Positions 1-5,863 of a stretch of 12,513 nt of DNA are shown here, in pieces. How positions within the stretch are numbered: position 1 is the stretch's first letter; each line of letters opens with the position of its first letter. A program made the position numbers and the translations under genes. This DNA is from Sulfurimonas sp. (GTDB taxonomy: Bacteria; Campylobacterota; Campylobacteria; Campylobacterales; Sulfurimonadaceae). The notes below the pieces were generated by a model. It ran no database searches. It saw only the letters and a list, made by a program, of their open reading frames with translations, and had not been told where the DNA came from. The stretch covers positions 1 to 12,513 of the forward strand of contig NZ_JALOAN010000049.1 in assembly GCF_023228785.1 (NCBI RefSeq), read 5' to 3'.

Positions 1-488
1 CCAACTATAAAGGTCTCAGCAGGAAGCTTCTCCCAAAAAGTTGTATCAAAACTTGCAAGGATCTCTAGTGCGTGATCTTTAGGGCTATAGTGAAATATAG
101 TGCTTTTGTTATCTTGCTCGCTCAAGACAGGAGGAAGAACAAGATAGGCTTCTGTTGGGTGTAAGTTTCCGCTTGAAGCGTTACATCTCACAGCCCAAGA
201 GTTTCCACTAGACTCTTTATAAGCTGCAATTCCCATAGAAAATTGTAAAAGTTGAGATATGGATTCTTTCATAAGTGGAGCTGATGGCAAGTTAGAATCA
301 AGCAGATGATATGGTGGAGTAGCGTTGTCTAAAGCTAGAGGAAGCTTTAGGCTTTTTGCACCTTTATACTTTCTAAATGGTTCTGGTTGAGTAGCCCAAT
401 CCATATAGCCAAGTGATCTAGCATATCTAAGTTTGGAGTGTTTTGTGCTTTGGTGGTAATCGTAAACTATCTGCAATGATTTATTCAT
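1..488 (-). CDS. SagB/ThcOx-type nitroreductase-family oxidoreductase, N-terminal part (runs off left edge)
   Basis: An open frame starts at an ATG read leftward from 488 and stays open to the window edge, giving about 162 residues; the C-terminal part is missing. Residues 101-115 (RCNASSGNLHPTEAY) match the R-x-x-P/A-S-x-G-x-L-x-P-x-E-x-Y signature of SagB-type FMN-dependent dehydrogenases, in which this stretch helps build the flavin pocket. The opening (YHQSTKHS, then a conserved W and P-rich segment) also fits the long nitroreductase-like proteins of this group. Family members oxidise peptide-bound azolines in toxin and bacteriocin pathways, but many stand alone with unknown substrate, and no peptide-maturation partner is visible here. 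There is no Shine-Dalgarno sequence. A TACACT box lies 6 bases before the ATG, so the message may be leaderless. Family assignment is fairly sure; substrate is unknown. Confidence 0.75.
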   Translation of the reverse strand, partial: MNKSLQIVYDYHQSTKHSKLRYARSLGYMDWATQPEPFRKYKGAKSLKLPLALDNATPPYHLLDSNLPSAPLMKESISQLLQFSMGIAAYKESSGNSWAVRCNASSGNLHPTEAYLVLPPVLSEQDNKSTIFHYSPKDHALEILASFDTTFWEKLPAETFIV

Positions 489-586
489 ACAAGTAGTGTA
501 ATTAAGTATCCTTAAATCGTGCTACATAAAAAAGTTTATATTTTTTACATAGGCTTTTTTAATTGTGCTAATGTTAAAACTTCTTT

Positions 587-769
587 ATGAAAAGAGATTT
601 AAAAACAATAGAAGAGTTAGTAAAGTTAAATGAAGAACTTGTAGAAGTGGAACTGATGTTAACTCCAAATGAGCTAAAGAGTTTTGCTTCATTTTGCATA
701 AAAAAAGATATAAAGTTTAATGACTGGATCCGAAAACTTGCATATAAGGGTTTAGAAAAAGAGATCTAG
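587..769 (+). CDS. small protein with ribbon-helix-helix-like pattern, function unknown
   Basis: This encodes 60 residues with no recognised named family. After a charged N-terminal helix (residues 4-18) comes a short alternating hydrophobic strand (VEVELML, about 19-25). A helix (TPNELKSFASFCIKKD, about 26-41), a turn (IKF) and a second helix (NDWIRKLAYKGLEKE) follow. Strand-helix-helix with that spacing is the layout of CopG/Arc-type DNA-binding proteins, so a small repressor or antitoxin-like role is possible; this is inference from pattern only. No toxin-like partner lies beside it. The start has no good ribosome binding site. Its last 4 bases overlap the end of the convergent transporter gene. 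The charge-rich sequence and normal codon use favour a real gene. Confidence 0.55.
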   Translation: MKRDLKTIEELVKLNEELVEVELMLTPNELKSFASFCIKKDIKFNDWIRKLAYKGLEKEI

Positions 770-1674
770 AGAAAGTCTAAAATCTTTACAGCCACAAAAA
801 TAATCCCTAAAAATAAAAAAGAGGATATAAAAACTAGAGCAGTTACAACTCTAGGACTACAATCGTAAAGCGAAGCAAGATTTACATTAGCTACTGCAAG
901 AGGCATCATAAGTTCTATAAAGATGATGCCTTTTACCATCGCCTCTAGTTCTATATTTACTAAGATCAAAAAAGCTATGGCTGGAAGTATTAAAAACTTT
1001 AAACTCAAAACCCACACAACAAGTCTTTTACTAATCTCTTGGATCTTTGTACCATAGAGATAGATCCCAAACAAAAAGAGTTGCATAGTCATAGAGGCGT
1101 AAGCTCCCATCATAAGCGTGTTTAAGAGTGCACTTGATGGTTTAAACTCTAAAAGGCTAAGTGTAATGGCTAAAAGTGCTGCCCATAAAATTGGCAGTTT
1201 TATGATGTTCATAAGAGATGTTTTAGTATCAAAACTCCCTCTTGAGTAGTAAAAAACACCAACTGTATAGACTACAAAAACATTCATAAGGTTTACTACA
1301 GTTGTGTAGGGAATGGACTCTTCGCCAAAAATAGCGATATTTATAGGGATGCCTAGATTTCCCGTGTTTCCAATAATAGCTACAACAGTTGCAATACTAT
1401 ACTCTTTTGGCGAAGTAAATAGTTTTTTTGCCACAAGTGCGGAGATGACTAGAACTACTAAGACAATGGCTATATAGATGCTTGAGGCGTAAAAGAGTGT
1501 TACATCTATGGGGCGGATCAGAAGTCCCCAAAATGTTAGAAAAACTTGCAAGAAATATACATTTAATATAGTTATGGTTTTATCATCGATCTGCTCTTTA
1601 AAACTCATCTTTGCGATGAAGCCAAGAAGTATAAAGGAGTAGATCCCAAGGATTGAAAATATTATTGAACTCAT
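766..1674 (-). CDS. AEC (auxin efflux carrier)-family transporter
   Basis: An integral inner-membrane permease of the AEC family, known members of which export or exchange organic acids such as malonate or malate; the substrate here cannot be told. I count about ten hydrophobic segments, beginning with SSIIFSILGIYSFILLGF near the N terminus. The family-typical segment IIGNTGNLGIPINIAIFG (about residues 98-115) breaks a membrane helix with Gly, Asn and Pro. The frame is open upstream to 1806, but that extension would run into the divergent thioredoxin gene and is not hydrophobic like the family start. The ATG at 1674 (MSSIIFSILG) gives 302 residues, a normal AEC length, and sits 6 bases after a TATAAT box. 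The stop overlaps the convergent small gene by 4 bases. Confidence 0.88.
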   Translation of the reverse strand: MSSIIFSILGIYSFILLGFIAKMSFKEQIDDKTITILNVYFLQVFLTFWGLLIRPIDVTLFYASSIYIAIVLVVLVISALVAKKLFTSPKEYSIATVVAIIGNTGNLGIPINIAIFGEESIPYTTVVNLMNVFVVYTVGVFYYSRGSFDTKTSLMNIIKLPILWAALLAITLSLLEFKPSSALLNTLMMGAYASMTMQLFLFGIYLYGTKIQEISKRLVVWVLSLKFLILPAIAFLILVNIELEAMVKGIIFIELMMPLAVANVNLASLYDCSPRVVTALVFISSFLFLGIIFVAVKILDFL

Positions 1675-1680
1675 AAGCAA

Positions 1681-1686
1681 ATTATA
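1681..1686 (-). promoter_or_regulatory. -10 box of the AEC transporter gene, apparently leaderless
   Basis: Read on the minus strand this is TATAAT, followed by 6 bases (TTGCTT) and then the ATG at 1674. A start site at the usual 7 bases past the -10 box falls on the A of the ATG, and no ribosome binding site is present. It mirrors the plus-strand box at 1692-1697. Confidence 0.55.
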
Positions 1687-1691
1687 TCTGT

Positions 1692-1697
1692 TATAAT
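1692..1697 (+). promoter_or_regulatory. extended -10 box of the thioredoxin-SDR unit, apparently leaderless
   Basis: A perfect TATAAT is preceded by TG one base upstream (extended -10), with 6 bases (TTCGCC) to the ATG at 1704. The predicted transcription start coincides with the start codon and there is no Shine-Dalgarno sequence. Confidence 0.6.
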
Positions 1698-1703
1698 TTC
1701 GCC

Positions 1704-2024
1704 ATGCAAACATTAGATAATATAAAAAATAGTATTGAGACAAACCAAGCAGTATTAGTTTACTTCTCAGCCCCTTCGTGCAATGTATGTCACGCACTAA
1801 AGCCAAAACTCTTAGAGGCCATAGATGCTAACTTTGAAGACTTTGTAGTTGAGAGTGTTGATATTTCACAAAATGAAGATATAGCACCTCACTTTGGGAT
1901 CTTTACAATTCCCACGATCTTAGTCTTTTTAGACTCAAAAGAGTTTTTAAGAAAGTCTAGAAATATGAGTATAGATGAGGTAATAAGAGAGATAAAAAGA
2001 CCTTATGAGATAATGAGATCTTGA
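1704..2024 (+). CDS. thioredoxin-fold protein with CNVC active site
   Basis: A 106-residue cytoplasmic thioredoxin-like protein without signal peptide. The redox motif is SAPSCNVCHALKP, with the cysteine pair at 26 and 29. The intervening Asn-Val is unlike the Gly-Pro of classical thioredoxin, so its redox potential and partners may differ. The cis-proline loop that faces the active site is present (FTIPT, Pro70), as is the central strand FVVESVDIS. It probably acts as a dithiol-disulfide reductant for unknown proteins. It is the first gene of a two-gene unit: its TGA stop overlaps the TTG start of the dehydrogenase gene in the sequence TTGA at 2021-2024, so translation is likely coupled. Confidence 0.9.
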   Translation: MQTLDNIKNSIETNQAVLVYFSAPSCNVCHALKPKLLEAIDANFEDFVVESVDISQNEDIAPHFGIFTIPTILVFLDSKEFLRKSRNMSIDEVIREIKRPYEIMRS

Positions 2025-2845
2025 GTAAAAAAAGCATTTTAATTACAGGATGTTCAAGCGGAATAGGTTATGACACAGCTCACTATCTTCATAAAAATGG
2101 CTACAAAGTCTATGCGAGTGCAAGAGATTCAAAAGATGTTGAGAGATTAAGAGCTGAGGGCTTAGATGCATATCTGCTAGATGTTACAAATGCTCAAAAT
2201 ATAAAAGAAGTCTTAGATCTTATTATAAAAGATCAAGGCGAGCTTTTCGCACTCTTTAACAATGCTGGTTTTGGGCAACCTGGAGCCTTAGAAGATATAA
2301 GAACAAGCGTTTTAAAAGAGCAGTTTGAGACTAACTTTTTTGGACTTCATGAGCTTACATATCAAACTCTTAAAATTATGCGCGCTCAAGGTTATGGACG
2401 AATCATCCAACACTCTTCAGTTTTAGGCATCATCTCACTTCGTTTTCGTGGAGCTTATAATGCTTCAAAATATGCTATAGAAGGACTTTGCGATACTTTG
2501 AGGTTAGAGCTGATGGGTACAAATATATATGTCAGTACCATAAATACAGGACCCATTAAAAGTGATTTTAGAAAAAATGCAACAAAAATGTTTAAAAAAA
2601 ATGTAGATTTTACTTCTAGCATATATAAGAGCGAGTACGAAGCAGAACTCTTAGAGCGAAAAGAATCTAAAGATAGTGACTTTTTTACAAAACAAAGTGA
2701 TGAGGTTATAAAAAATATAGTCCATATTCTTAAATCAAAAATTCCAAAACCGAGATACTATAATACACAAGCGACATATATATTAGGGGGATTTAAAAGG
2801 GTTTTGCCTACAAAAGTGCTTGATATGATTTTAAGAAAAATATAA
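2021..2845 (+). CDS. short-chain dehydrogenase/reductase (classical SDR)
   Basis: A 274-residue NAD(P)-dependent oxidoreductase of the classical SDR type. The cofactor loop TGCSSGIG is at residues 9-16, an acidic DVT follows beta-4 (about 54), NNAG is at 80-83, and the catalytic set is Ser133, Tyr146 and Lys150 (YNASK). Arg35 after the second strand (SARDS) suggests NADP(H) preference. The C-terminal part after about residue 185 is extended and basic, as in retinol-dehydrogenase-like SDRs that act on lipophilic alcohols or ketones; the substrate is unknown. Translation starts at TTG: the codon sits directly before the SKKSILITG strand that opens the Rossmann fold and overlaps the thioredoxin stop, and no later start would keep the cofactor site. 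Confidence 0.9.
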   Translation: MSKKSILITGCSSGIGYDTAHYLHKNGYKVYASARDSKDVERLRAEGLDAYLLDVTNAQNIKEVLDLIIKDQGELFALFNNAGFGQPGALEDIRTSVLKEQFETNFFGLHELTYQTLKIMRAQGYGRIIQHSSVLGIISLRFRGAYNASKYAIEGLCDTLRLELMGTNIYVSTINTGPIKSDFRKNATKMFKKNVDFTSSIYKSEYEAELLERKESKDSDFFTKQSDEVIKNIVHILKSKIPKPRYYNTQATYILGGFKRVLPTKVLDMILRKI

Positions 2846-2875
2846 AATATAAGTCACGATTCAAATTAATGTTGC

Positions 2876-2881
2876 TACAAT
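2876..2881 (+). promoter_or_regulatory. candidate -10 box for the DUF1566 gene
   Basis: TACAAT lies 28 bases before the ATG at 2910, leaving room for a leader of about 22 bases that holds the AAGGAA ribosome binding site at 2899-2904. No -35 box is visible, which is usual in this group of bacteria. Confidence 0.35.
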
Positions 2882-2909
2882 CTACGAACTAAAATTATAA
2901 GGAATATTT

Positions 2910-3344
2910 ATGAAACGTCTAAATATATTTATCTTATCTCTTTTTATTACTTGTAGTGCAAATGCTGATATTGTTAAAAATTCTGCAAATACTATCAAAG
3001 ATACAAAAACAAATTATTTATGGGAAGATACAAAAGAGGTTGCAACAACTAAAAGAACATTCGAAGAAGCAGTTAGTCATTGTCAAAACTTAGAACTTGA
3101 TGGACATAAATCTTGGAAGTTGCCAGGTTTTGTAGAGCTGTTTTCTATTGTAGATACAAAAGTATACAATCCTACTATCTCAGGAAATTTTAAATATGTC
3201 GTATCTGAAAACTACTGGTCAGCTAAGACATTTGGACATGCCACAACTAAAGAAGCATTTGTAGTGAACTTTTTATCTGGCGCATTTAACAGAGAAAAAA
3301 TGGATGAGACATTTTACGTAAGATGCTATAAAAAAGGTAGTTAA
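2910..3344 (+). CDS. secreted DUF1566 (Lcl C-terminal)-type domain protein
   Basis: A 144-residue protein with a clear signal peptide (MKRLNIFILSLFITCSANA, cleavage likely before Asp20). The mature part is one DUF1566-type domain. It shows the features I associate with the family: LWED near the start, A-x-x-x-C (Cys58), WKLP (69-72) before an E-L pair, a D-x-K-x-x-N-P-T-I segment, YWSAKTF, FVVNFLSGAF, and a final VRCYK (Cys139). Cys58 and Cys139 could form a disulfide in the periplasm. The biochemical role of this domain is not established; it is common in secreted and surface proteins. The gene stands alone with its own AAGGAA ribosome binding site and converges on the RNA methyltransferase gene across a hairpin. 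Confidence 0.82.
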   Translation: MKRLNIFILSLFITCSANADIVKNSANTIKDTKTNYLWEDTKEVATTKRTFEEAVSHCQNLELDGHKSWKLPGFVELFSIVDTKVYNPTISGNFKYVVSENYWSAKTFGHATTKEAFVVNFLSGAFNREKMDETFYVRCYKKGS

Positions 3345-3357
3345 TTTAGCTACCTTT
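3333..3357 (-). terminator. hairpin terminator of the RNA methyltransferase gene, possibly bidirectional
   Basis: AAAGGTAG (3333-3340) and CTACCTTT (3350-3357) form a perfect 8-bp stem around a 9-base AT-rich loop, overlapping both convergent stop codons. Read on the minus strand the stem is followed by an uninterrupted T run into TATAG. On the plus strand the T tract is short, so termination should be best for the minus-strand gene. Confidence 0.65.
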
Positions 3358-4105
3358 ACTTCATAAAAGCTATAAGAGATGCTGTTATTGCAACATTTAG
3401 TGACTCAACACCCCTTTGCATTGGGATTTTTATGGCCTTATTGCAAAGTTTTATAACCTCAGGACTTACTCCCTCGCTCTCATTTCCTAAAACAAAGATA
3501 GACTTTTCGCTCGGTGCTATGTCATAGATGCTCTTTTTTGCATGTGAAGATAGAGCGTAGATCTCGGTGTCACTTAAATCTTTTAAAATATCTTCTAACG
3601 TCTCACAGTAGTAGATGGGAAGTTTAAAAAGTGTTCCAGCGCTCGCTTTTATAACTAGTGGAGAGATCTTTGCTGAGTTTTTCTTAGGAAGTATGATACC
3701 ATCAAGAGTTGAAGCTGCACAGGAACGGATAATCATTCCTAGGTTTTGCGGATTGTGAATGCCATCAAGAGCGATGAGTCTGAAGCTTTGCATCTCTTTT
3801 ATCTCTGATGCACTTTTGTAACTTTTGGAGATAATATCTATGCATACACCTTGGTCTTGTTTTGCATTTTTGCTTATTCGACTAAGTGCATTTTTCTCAT
3901 GGTAGTTTATCTCTATATCTCTTTTTTGTGCAAGGGAGAGTATAGTTTTTATAGCTCCATCTGTTTTATTGCTTGTTGAGAGATGAAGCTTGTGGATCTC
4001 TATATCTGGATCTTGTAAAATTTCAACTACAACATTTCTGCCATAGAGAGTGATGATTTTTTCAAAATAGGCTTTTTTATCTTTATACTCTTGTGAATCT
4101 TGCAA
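3356..4105 (-). CDS. rlmB: TrmH/SpoU-family RNA 2'-O-methyltransferase (RlmB-like)
   Basis: A 249-residue SPOUT-class enzyme that transfers methyl from S-adenosylmethionine to a ribose 2'-OH. The N-terminal substrate-binding part contains YGRNVVVEIL (21-30, the usual G-x-x-x-V-x-E-x-L opening). The knotted catalytic domain carries all three motifs: motif 1 DGIHNPQNLGMIIRSCAA (114-131; Asn121 and catalytic Arg127), motif 2 FVLGNESEG (204-212) and motif 3 IPMQRGVESLNVAITASL (227-244). Length and layout fit the 23S rRNA Gm2251 enzyme RlmB, but TrmH-family paralogues that modify other positions look alike, so the symbol is tentative. Translation starts at TTG, supported by AAGGAAG about 5 bases upstream; no ATG is better placed. 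Confidence 0.85.
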   Translation of the reverse strand: MQDSQEYKDKKAYFEKIITLYGRNVVVEILQDPDIEIHKLHLSTSNKTDGAIKTILSLAQKRDIEINYHEKNALSRISKNAKQDQGVCIDIISKSYKSASEIKEMQSFRLIALDGIHNPQNLGMIIRSCAASTLDGIILPKKNSAKISPLVIKASAGTLFKLPIYYCETLEDILKDLSDTEIYALSSHAKKSIYDIAPSEKSIFVLGNESEGVSPEVIKLCNKAIKIPMQRGVESLNVAITASLIAFMK

Positions 4106-4197
4106 ATAGTCTTCCTTTTATTTAACTTTACATAAACTTGTTTTGTATCTTTTAGGTATGCTAACCAATGGCATGCTTTAAATAAGTCTCCAATTAG

Positions 4198-4292
4198 ATC
4201 CTGAATCAAGTTCAGGATGACGTTTTCTTTCGTCATTGCAGATCAAGTTCAAGATGACGTTTTCTTTCGTCATTGCGGACTTGATCCGTAAT
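4198..4292. repeat. composite palindromic repeat block (two 37-bp units plus flanking hairpins)
   Basis: Two 37-bp units, 4205-4241 and 4242-4278, match at 35 of 37 bases. The first hairpin is ATCCTGAA/TTCAGGAT (4198-4205 with 4211-4218, loop TCAAG). Each unit contains ATGACG/CGTCAT (4217-4222 with 4231-4236, and 4254-4259 with 4268-4273, loop TTTTCTTT). The last hairpin is ATTGCGGA/TCCGTAAT (4272-4279 with 4285-4292, one G-T pair, loop CTTGA). Read on the minus strand it gives the peptide NVILNLIQDL, a product commonly seen when dispersed proteobacterial palindromic repeats are translated. It fills the intergenic region between yaaA and the RNA methyltransferase gene, both on the minus strand, and would fold in a read-through transcript. 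It lacks a T tract and encodes no credible protein. Confidence 0.75.
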
Positions 4293-4312
4293 CTCATATG
4301 TGAAGCATTCAA

Positions 4313-5038
4313 TTAAACAATATTATATACAATCTCTGTTTTATTCTTGATAACTTTGATCTCTTTTACTTGAAGAGTTTCCATCTCTAGTGACATAAAC
4401 TCTTTTATGGAAGTGATATTGTTTTTTGCTATCTCTCTTAAGACTAAACCTCTATAGGCTTTTGCCCAATGACTCACACTTTTACCATCTTTTAAAAACT
4501 TTAGAGTTGTATATGATTTGTTTATTTTATAAAACTTATCATAATATCCAGCTCTTAGATCTAAGAGCTCACAGTTATTTAAGTAGAGATCTAGTTGGTA
4601 AGAAAATCTATCTTTATAAAATTTATCTGGCGAGATTTCTGCTATATTATTTCCTTGTTTTACCTTGTAATTAGCAATTTTGTCACCACCAAGAATGGGA
4701 CCATAAAGATTTGAGAAGATGATCGTGTTTTGTTTTAAATACTCTATCTCTTTTAGATCTAGAGATTTTATATCAAGATATTCATATGCTACCCCATTGT
4801 ATCTCTCTATTGCAGGTAAAAGATCACAAGAGAATAGGTCATTTATATAAGGTTGACAATCCCTTATTTTTTTAAAACCAAAGAGCTCTTTAATATTATC
4901 TTCATCACCACTTAGGACTATCTTGTTGTATTCTTGTAAAATTTCATCTCTTGCATTTTGTGCTCCAAAAAGTTCATTTGACACTCTGTCTCCACCGCTA
5001 TTTTTGCCCTCTGCTGGGGAAAATAGTATTTTAATCAT
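4313..5038 (-). CDS. yaaA: YaaA-family (DUF328/UPF0246) peroxide stress protein
   Basis: A 241-residue cytoplasmic protein of the YaaA family. In E. coli YaaA lowers free intracellular iron during hydrogen peroxide stress, and the fold binds DNA in vitro; the role here is transferred by family. Visible family blocks are KILFSPAEGKNSGG at the N terminus, YNGVAYEYLD, IIFSNLYGPILGGDKIANYKV (the counterpart of the E. coli SGLYGxLxPxDxxxPYRL block), LLDLRAGYYDKFY, and SHWAKAYRGLVLREIAKNNI near the C terminus. The ATG at 5044 would also be in frame, but AGGA at 5046-5049 is only one base from it and 7 bases from the ATG at 5038, so 5038 is the likelier start. It is divergent from the FecR gene. Confidence 0.85.
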   Translation of the reverse strand: MIKILFSPAEGKNSGGDRVSNELFGAQNARDEILQEYNKIVLSGDEDNIKELFGFKKIRDCQPYINDLFSCDLLPAIERYNGVAYEYLDIKSLDLKEIEYLKQNTIIFSNLYGPILGGDKIANYKVKQGNNIAEISPDKFYKDRFSYQLDLYLNNCELLDLRAGYYDKFYKINKSYTTLKFLKDGKSVSHWAKAYRGLVLREIAKNNITSIKEFMSLEMETLQVKEIKVIKNKTEIVYNIV

Positions 5039-5079
5039 TCTCATATCCTAGCCTCTTAAGAGAGGTAAATTTTTATCTA

Positions 5080-5085
5080 ATTGTA
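5080..5085 (-). promoter_or_regulatory. candidate -10 box for yaaA
   Basis: Read on the minus strand this is TACAAT, predicting a start near 5073 and a leader of about 35 bases. The leader would hold a small hairpin (CCTCT 5052-5056 with AGAGG 5061-5065) just before the AGGA ribosome binding site. No -35 box is recognisable. Confidence 0.3.
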
Positions 5086-5098
5086 TCAATTTAAATGA

Positions 5099-5104
5099 TA
5101 TAAT
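5099..5104 (+). promoter_or_regulatory. -10 box of the FecR-cyclase-phosphodiesterase operon
   Basis: TATAAT is the only strong -10 match upstream of the operon. Predicted transcription begins near 5111, giving a leader of about 22 bases. The upstream in-frame ATG at 5103 overlaps the box and so cannot be in the message, which supports the GTG at 5133 as the start. It lies 13 bases from the opposing yaaA box, so the two promoters probably compete. Confidence 0.55.
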
Positions 5105-5132
5105 GAGCCAAAATCACCATTGGGGAAATTTT

Positions 5133-5837
5133 GTGAAAAAAGTATTTATATATTTTATTACAACTCTTTTTGCAGTTAGCACTCTTAGTGCAAGTGTAGT
5201 TTTAGGAAATTTTGAGCTAGTAAAAGGAAGTGTGAAGATAAAGCCTGAGGATACATTTAAAAAGAGTAATGCTTCAAAAGGTTTGGAGATAAAAAAGGGC
5301 GATTTGATAACTACTTCAAAAGAGTCAAATGCAATTATAAAGCTTCAAGATGGATCAACTCTCATCTTAGATGAGAGTTCAACCTTGCACTTTGCATCCA
5401 AAACTCTAGCATCACAAGAAGAGGGCAAGATCTACTACAATATAACTTCAAGAGATGCAAAAAATGCACTAAAAGTTAAGACTCCTTTTGCCATTATAGG
5501 TATAAAAGGTACTACATTTATAGTAGATACAAACAAAACTTCATCTGTAAAACTAAAAGAGGGTTTAGTTGGAATCCAGAGTTTAAAAGAGGAGTTTGAA
5601 CTCTATAGAAAGCAAGTTCAAGCTGACTATAAGGACTATCTCTCAGAACAAGAAAAAGAGTATCAAAAATTTTTGAATGAGCAAAATAAAGGAGCTGTTT
5701 TGATAACTAAAGAGTTTGATCTACAAGAGAAAAATACTATAACTTTTGATGGACAAAAAGTTAGTGAGAGTGCATGGACAGAAGAAGATGATGCTGAGTT
5801 TGAAAGATTTGAGGCACTTATGGAGTCTTTAAAATAG
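5133..5837 (+). CDS. secreted FecR-domain protein, first gene of the signalling operon
   Basis: A 234-residue periplasmic protein. It starts at GTG 5133 because that places a standard signal peptide at the N terminus (KKVFIYFITTLFAVSTLSA, cleavage near residue 20) and has TGGGGA at 5121-5126 as ribosome binding site. The FecR domain covers about residues 25-150: ELVKGSVKIK, a GDLITT turn, IIKLQDGSTLILDESS, and the signature VKTPFAIIGIKGTTFIVD followed by a short strand. The rest (about 160-195) is a charged, Glu/Lys/Gln-rich helix likely to form a coiled coil. Classical FecR proteins pass outer-membrane signals to sigma factors, but this one has no transmembrane anchor and no sigma factor beside it. 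FecR genes next to CHASE2 cyclases are a recurring pairing, so it may bind or tune the CHASE2 receptor; that is inference. Confidence 0.85.
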   Translation: MKKVFIYFITTLFAVSTLSASVVLGNFELVKGSVKIKPEDTFKKSNASKGLEIKKGDLITTSKESNAIIKLQDGSTLILDESSTLHFASKTLASQEEGKIYYNITSRDAKNALKVKTPFAIIGIKGTTFIVDTNKTSSVKLKEGLVGIQSLKEEFELYRKQVQADYKDYLSEQEKEYQKFLNEQNKGAVLITKEFDLQEKNTITFDGQKVSESAWTEEDDAEFERFEALMESLK

Positions 5838-5852
5838 TATGAGCTTTACTTT

Positions 5853-5856
5853 AGGA
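5853..5856 (+). promoter_or_regulatory. ribosome binding site that selects the cyclase start
   Basis: AGGA lies 7 bases before the ATG at 5864 but only one base before the in-frame GTG at 5858, so the ATG is preferred. Confidence 0.6.
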
Positions 5857-5863
5857 TGTGAGA

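Noticed and set aside
501..516. Short inverted repeat TTAAG/CTTAA between the divergent genes at 488 and 587
   Set aside because: Five AT-rich base pairs are expected by chance in this composition; not strong enough to call an operator.
4027..4236. Minus-strand frame of 69 codons overlapping the RNA methyltransferase start and the repeat block
   Set aside because: Its first part is the translated palindromic repeat and the rest overlaps the methyltransferase gene in another frame; low-complexity Lys/Ile content and no ribosome binding site.
4198..4292. CRISPR array
   Set aside because: The 37-bp units are directly adjacent with no unique spacers, only two copies, and no cas genes nearby.
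4426..4674. Plus-strand frame of 82 codons within yaaA
   Set aside because: Antisense shadow of yaaA with leucine/tyrosine-rich composition typical of reversed AT-rich code.
5052..5065. Palindrome CCTCT/AGAGG with a following T tract, as a terminator or operator
   Set aside because: No plus-strand gene ends before it and a 5-bp stem is weak; it is kept only as a small hairpin in the yaaA leader.
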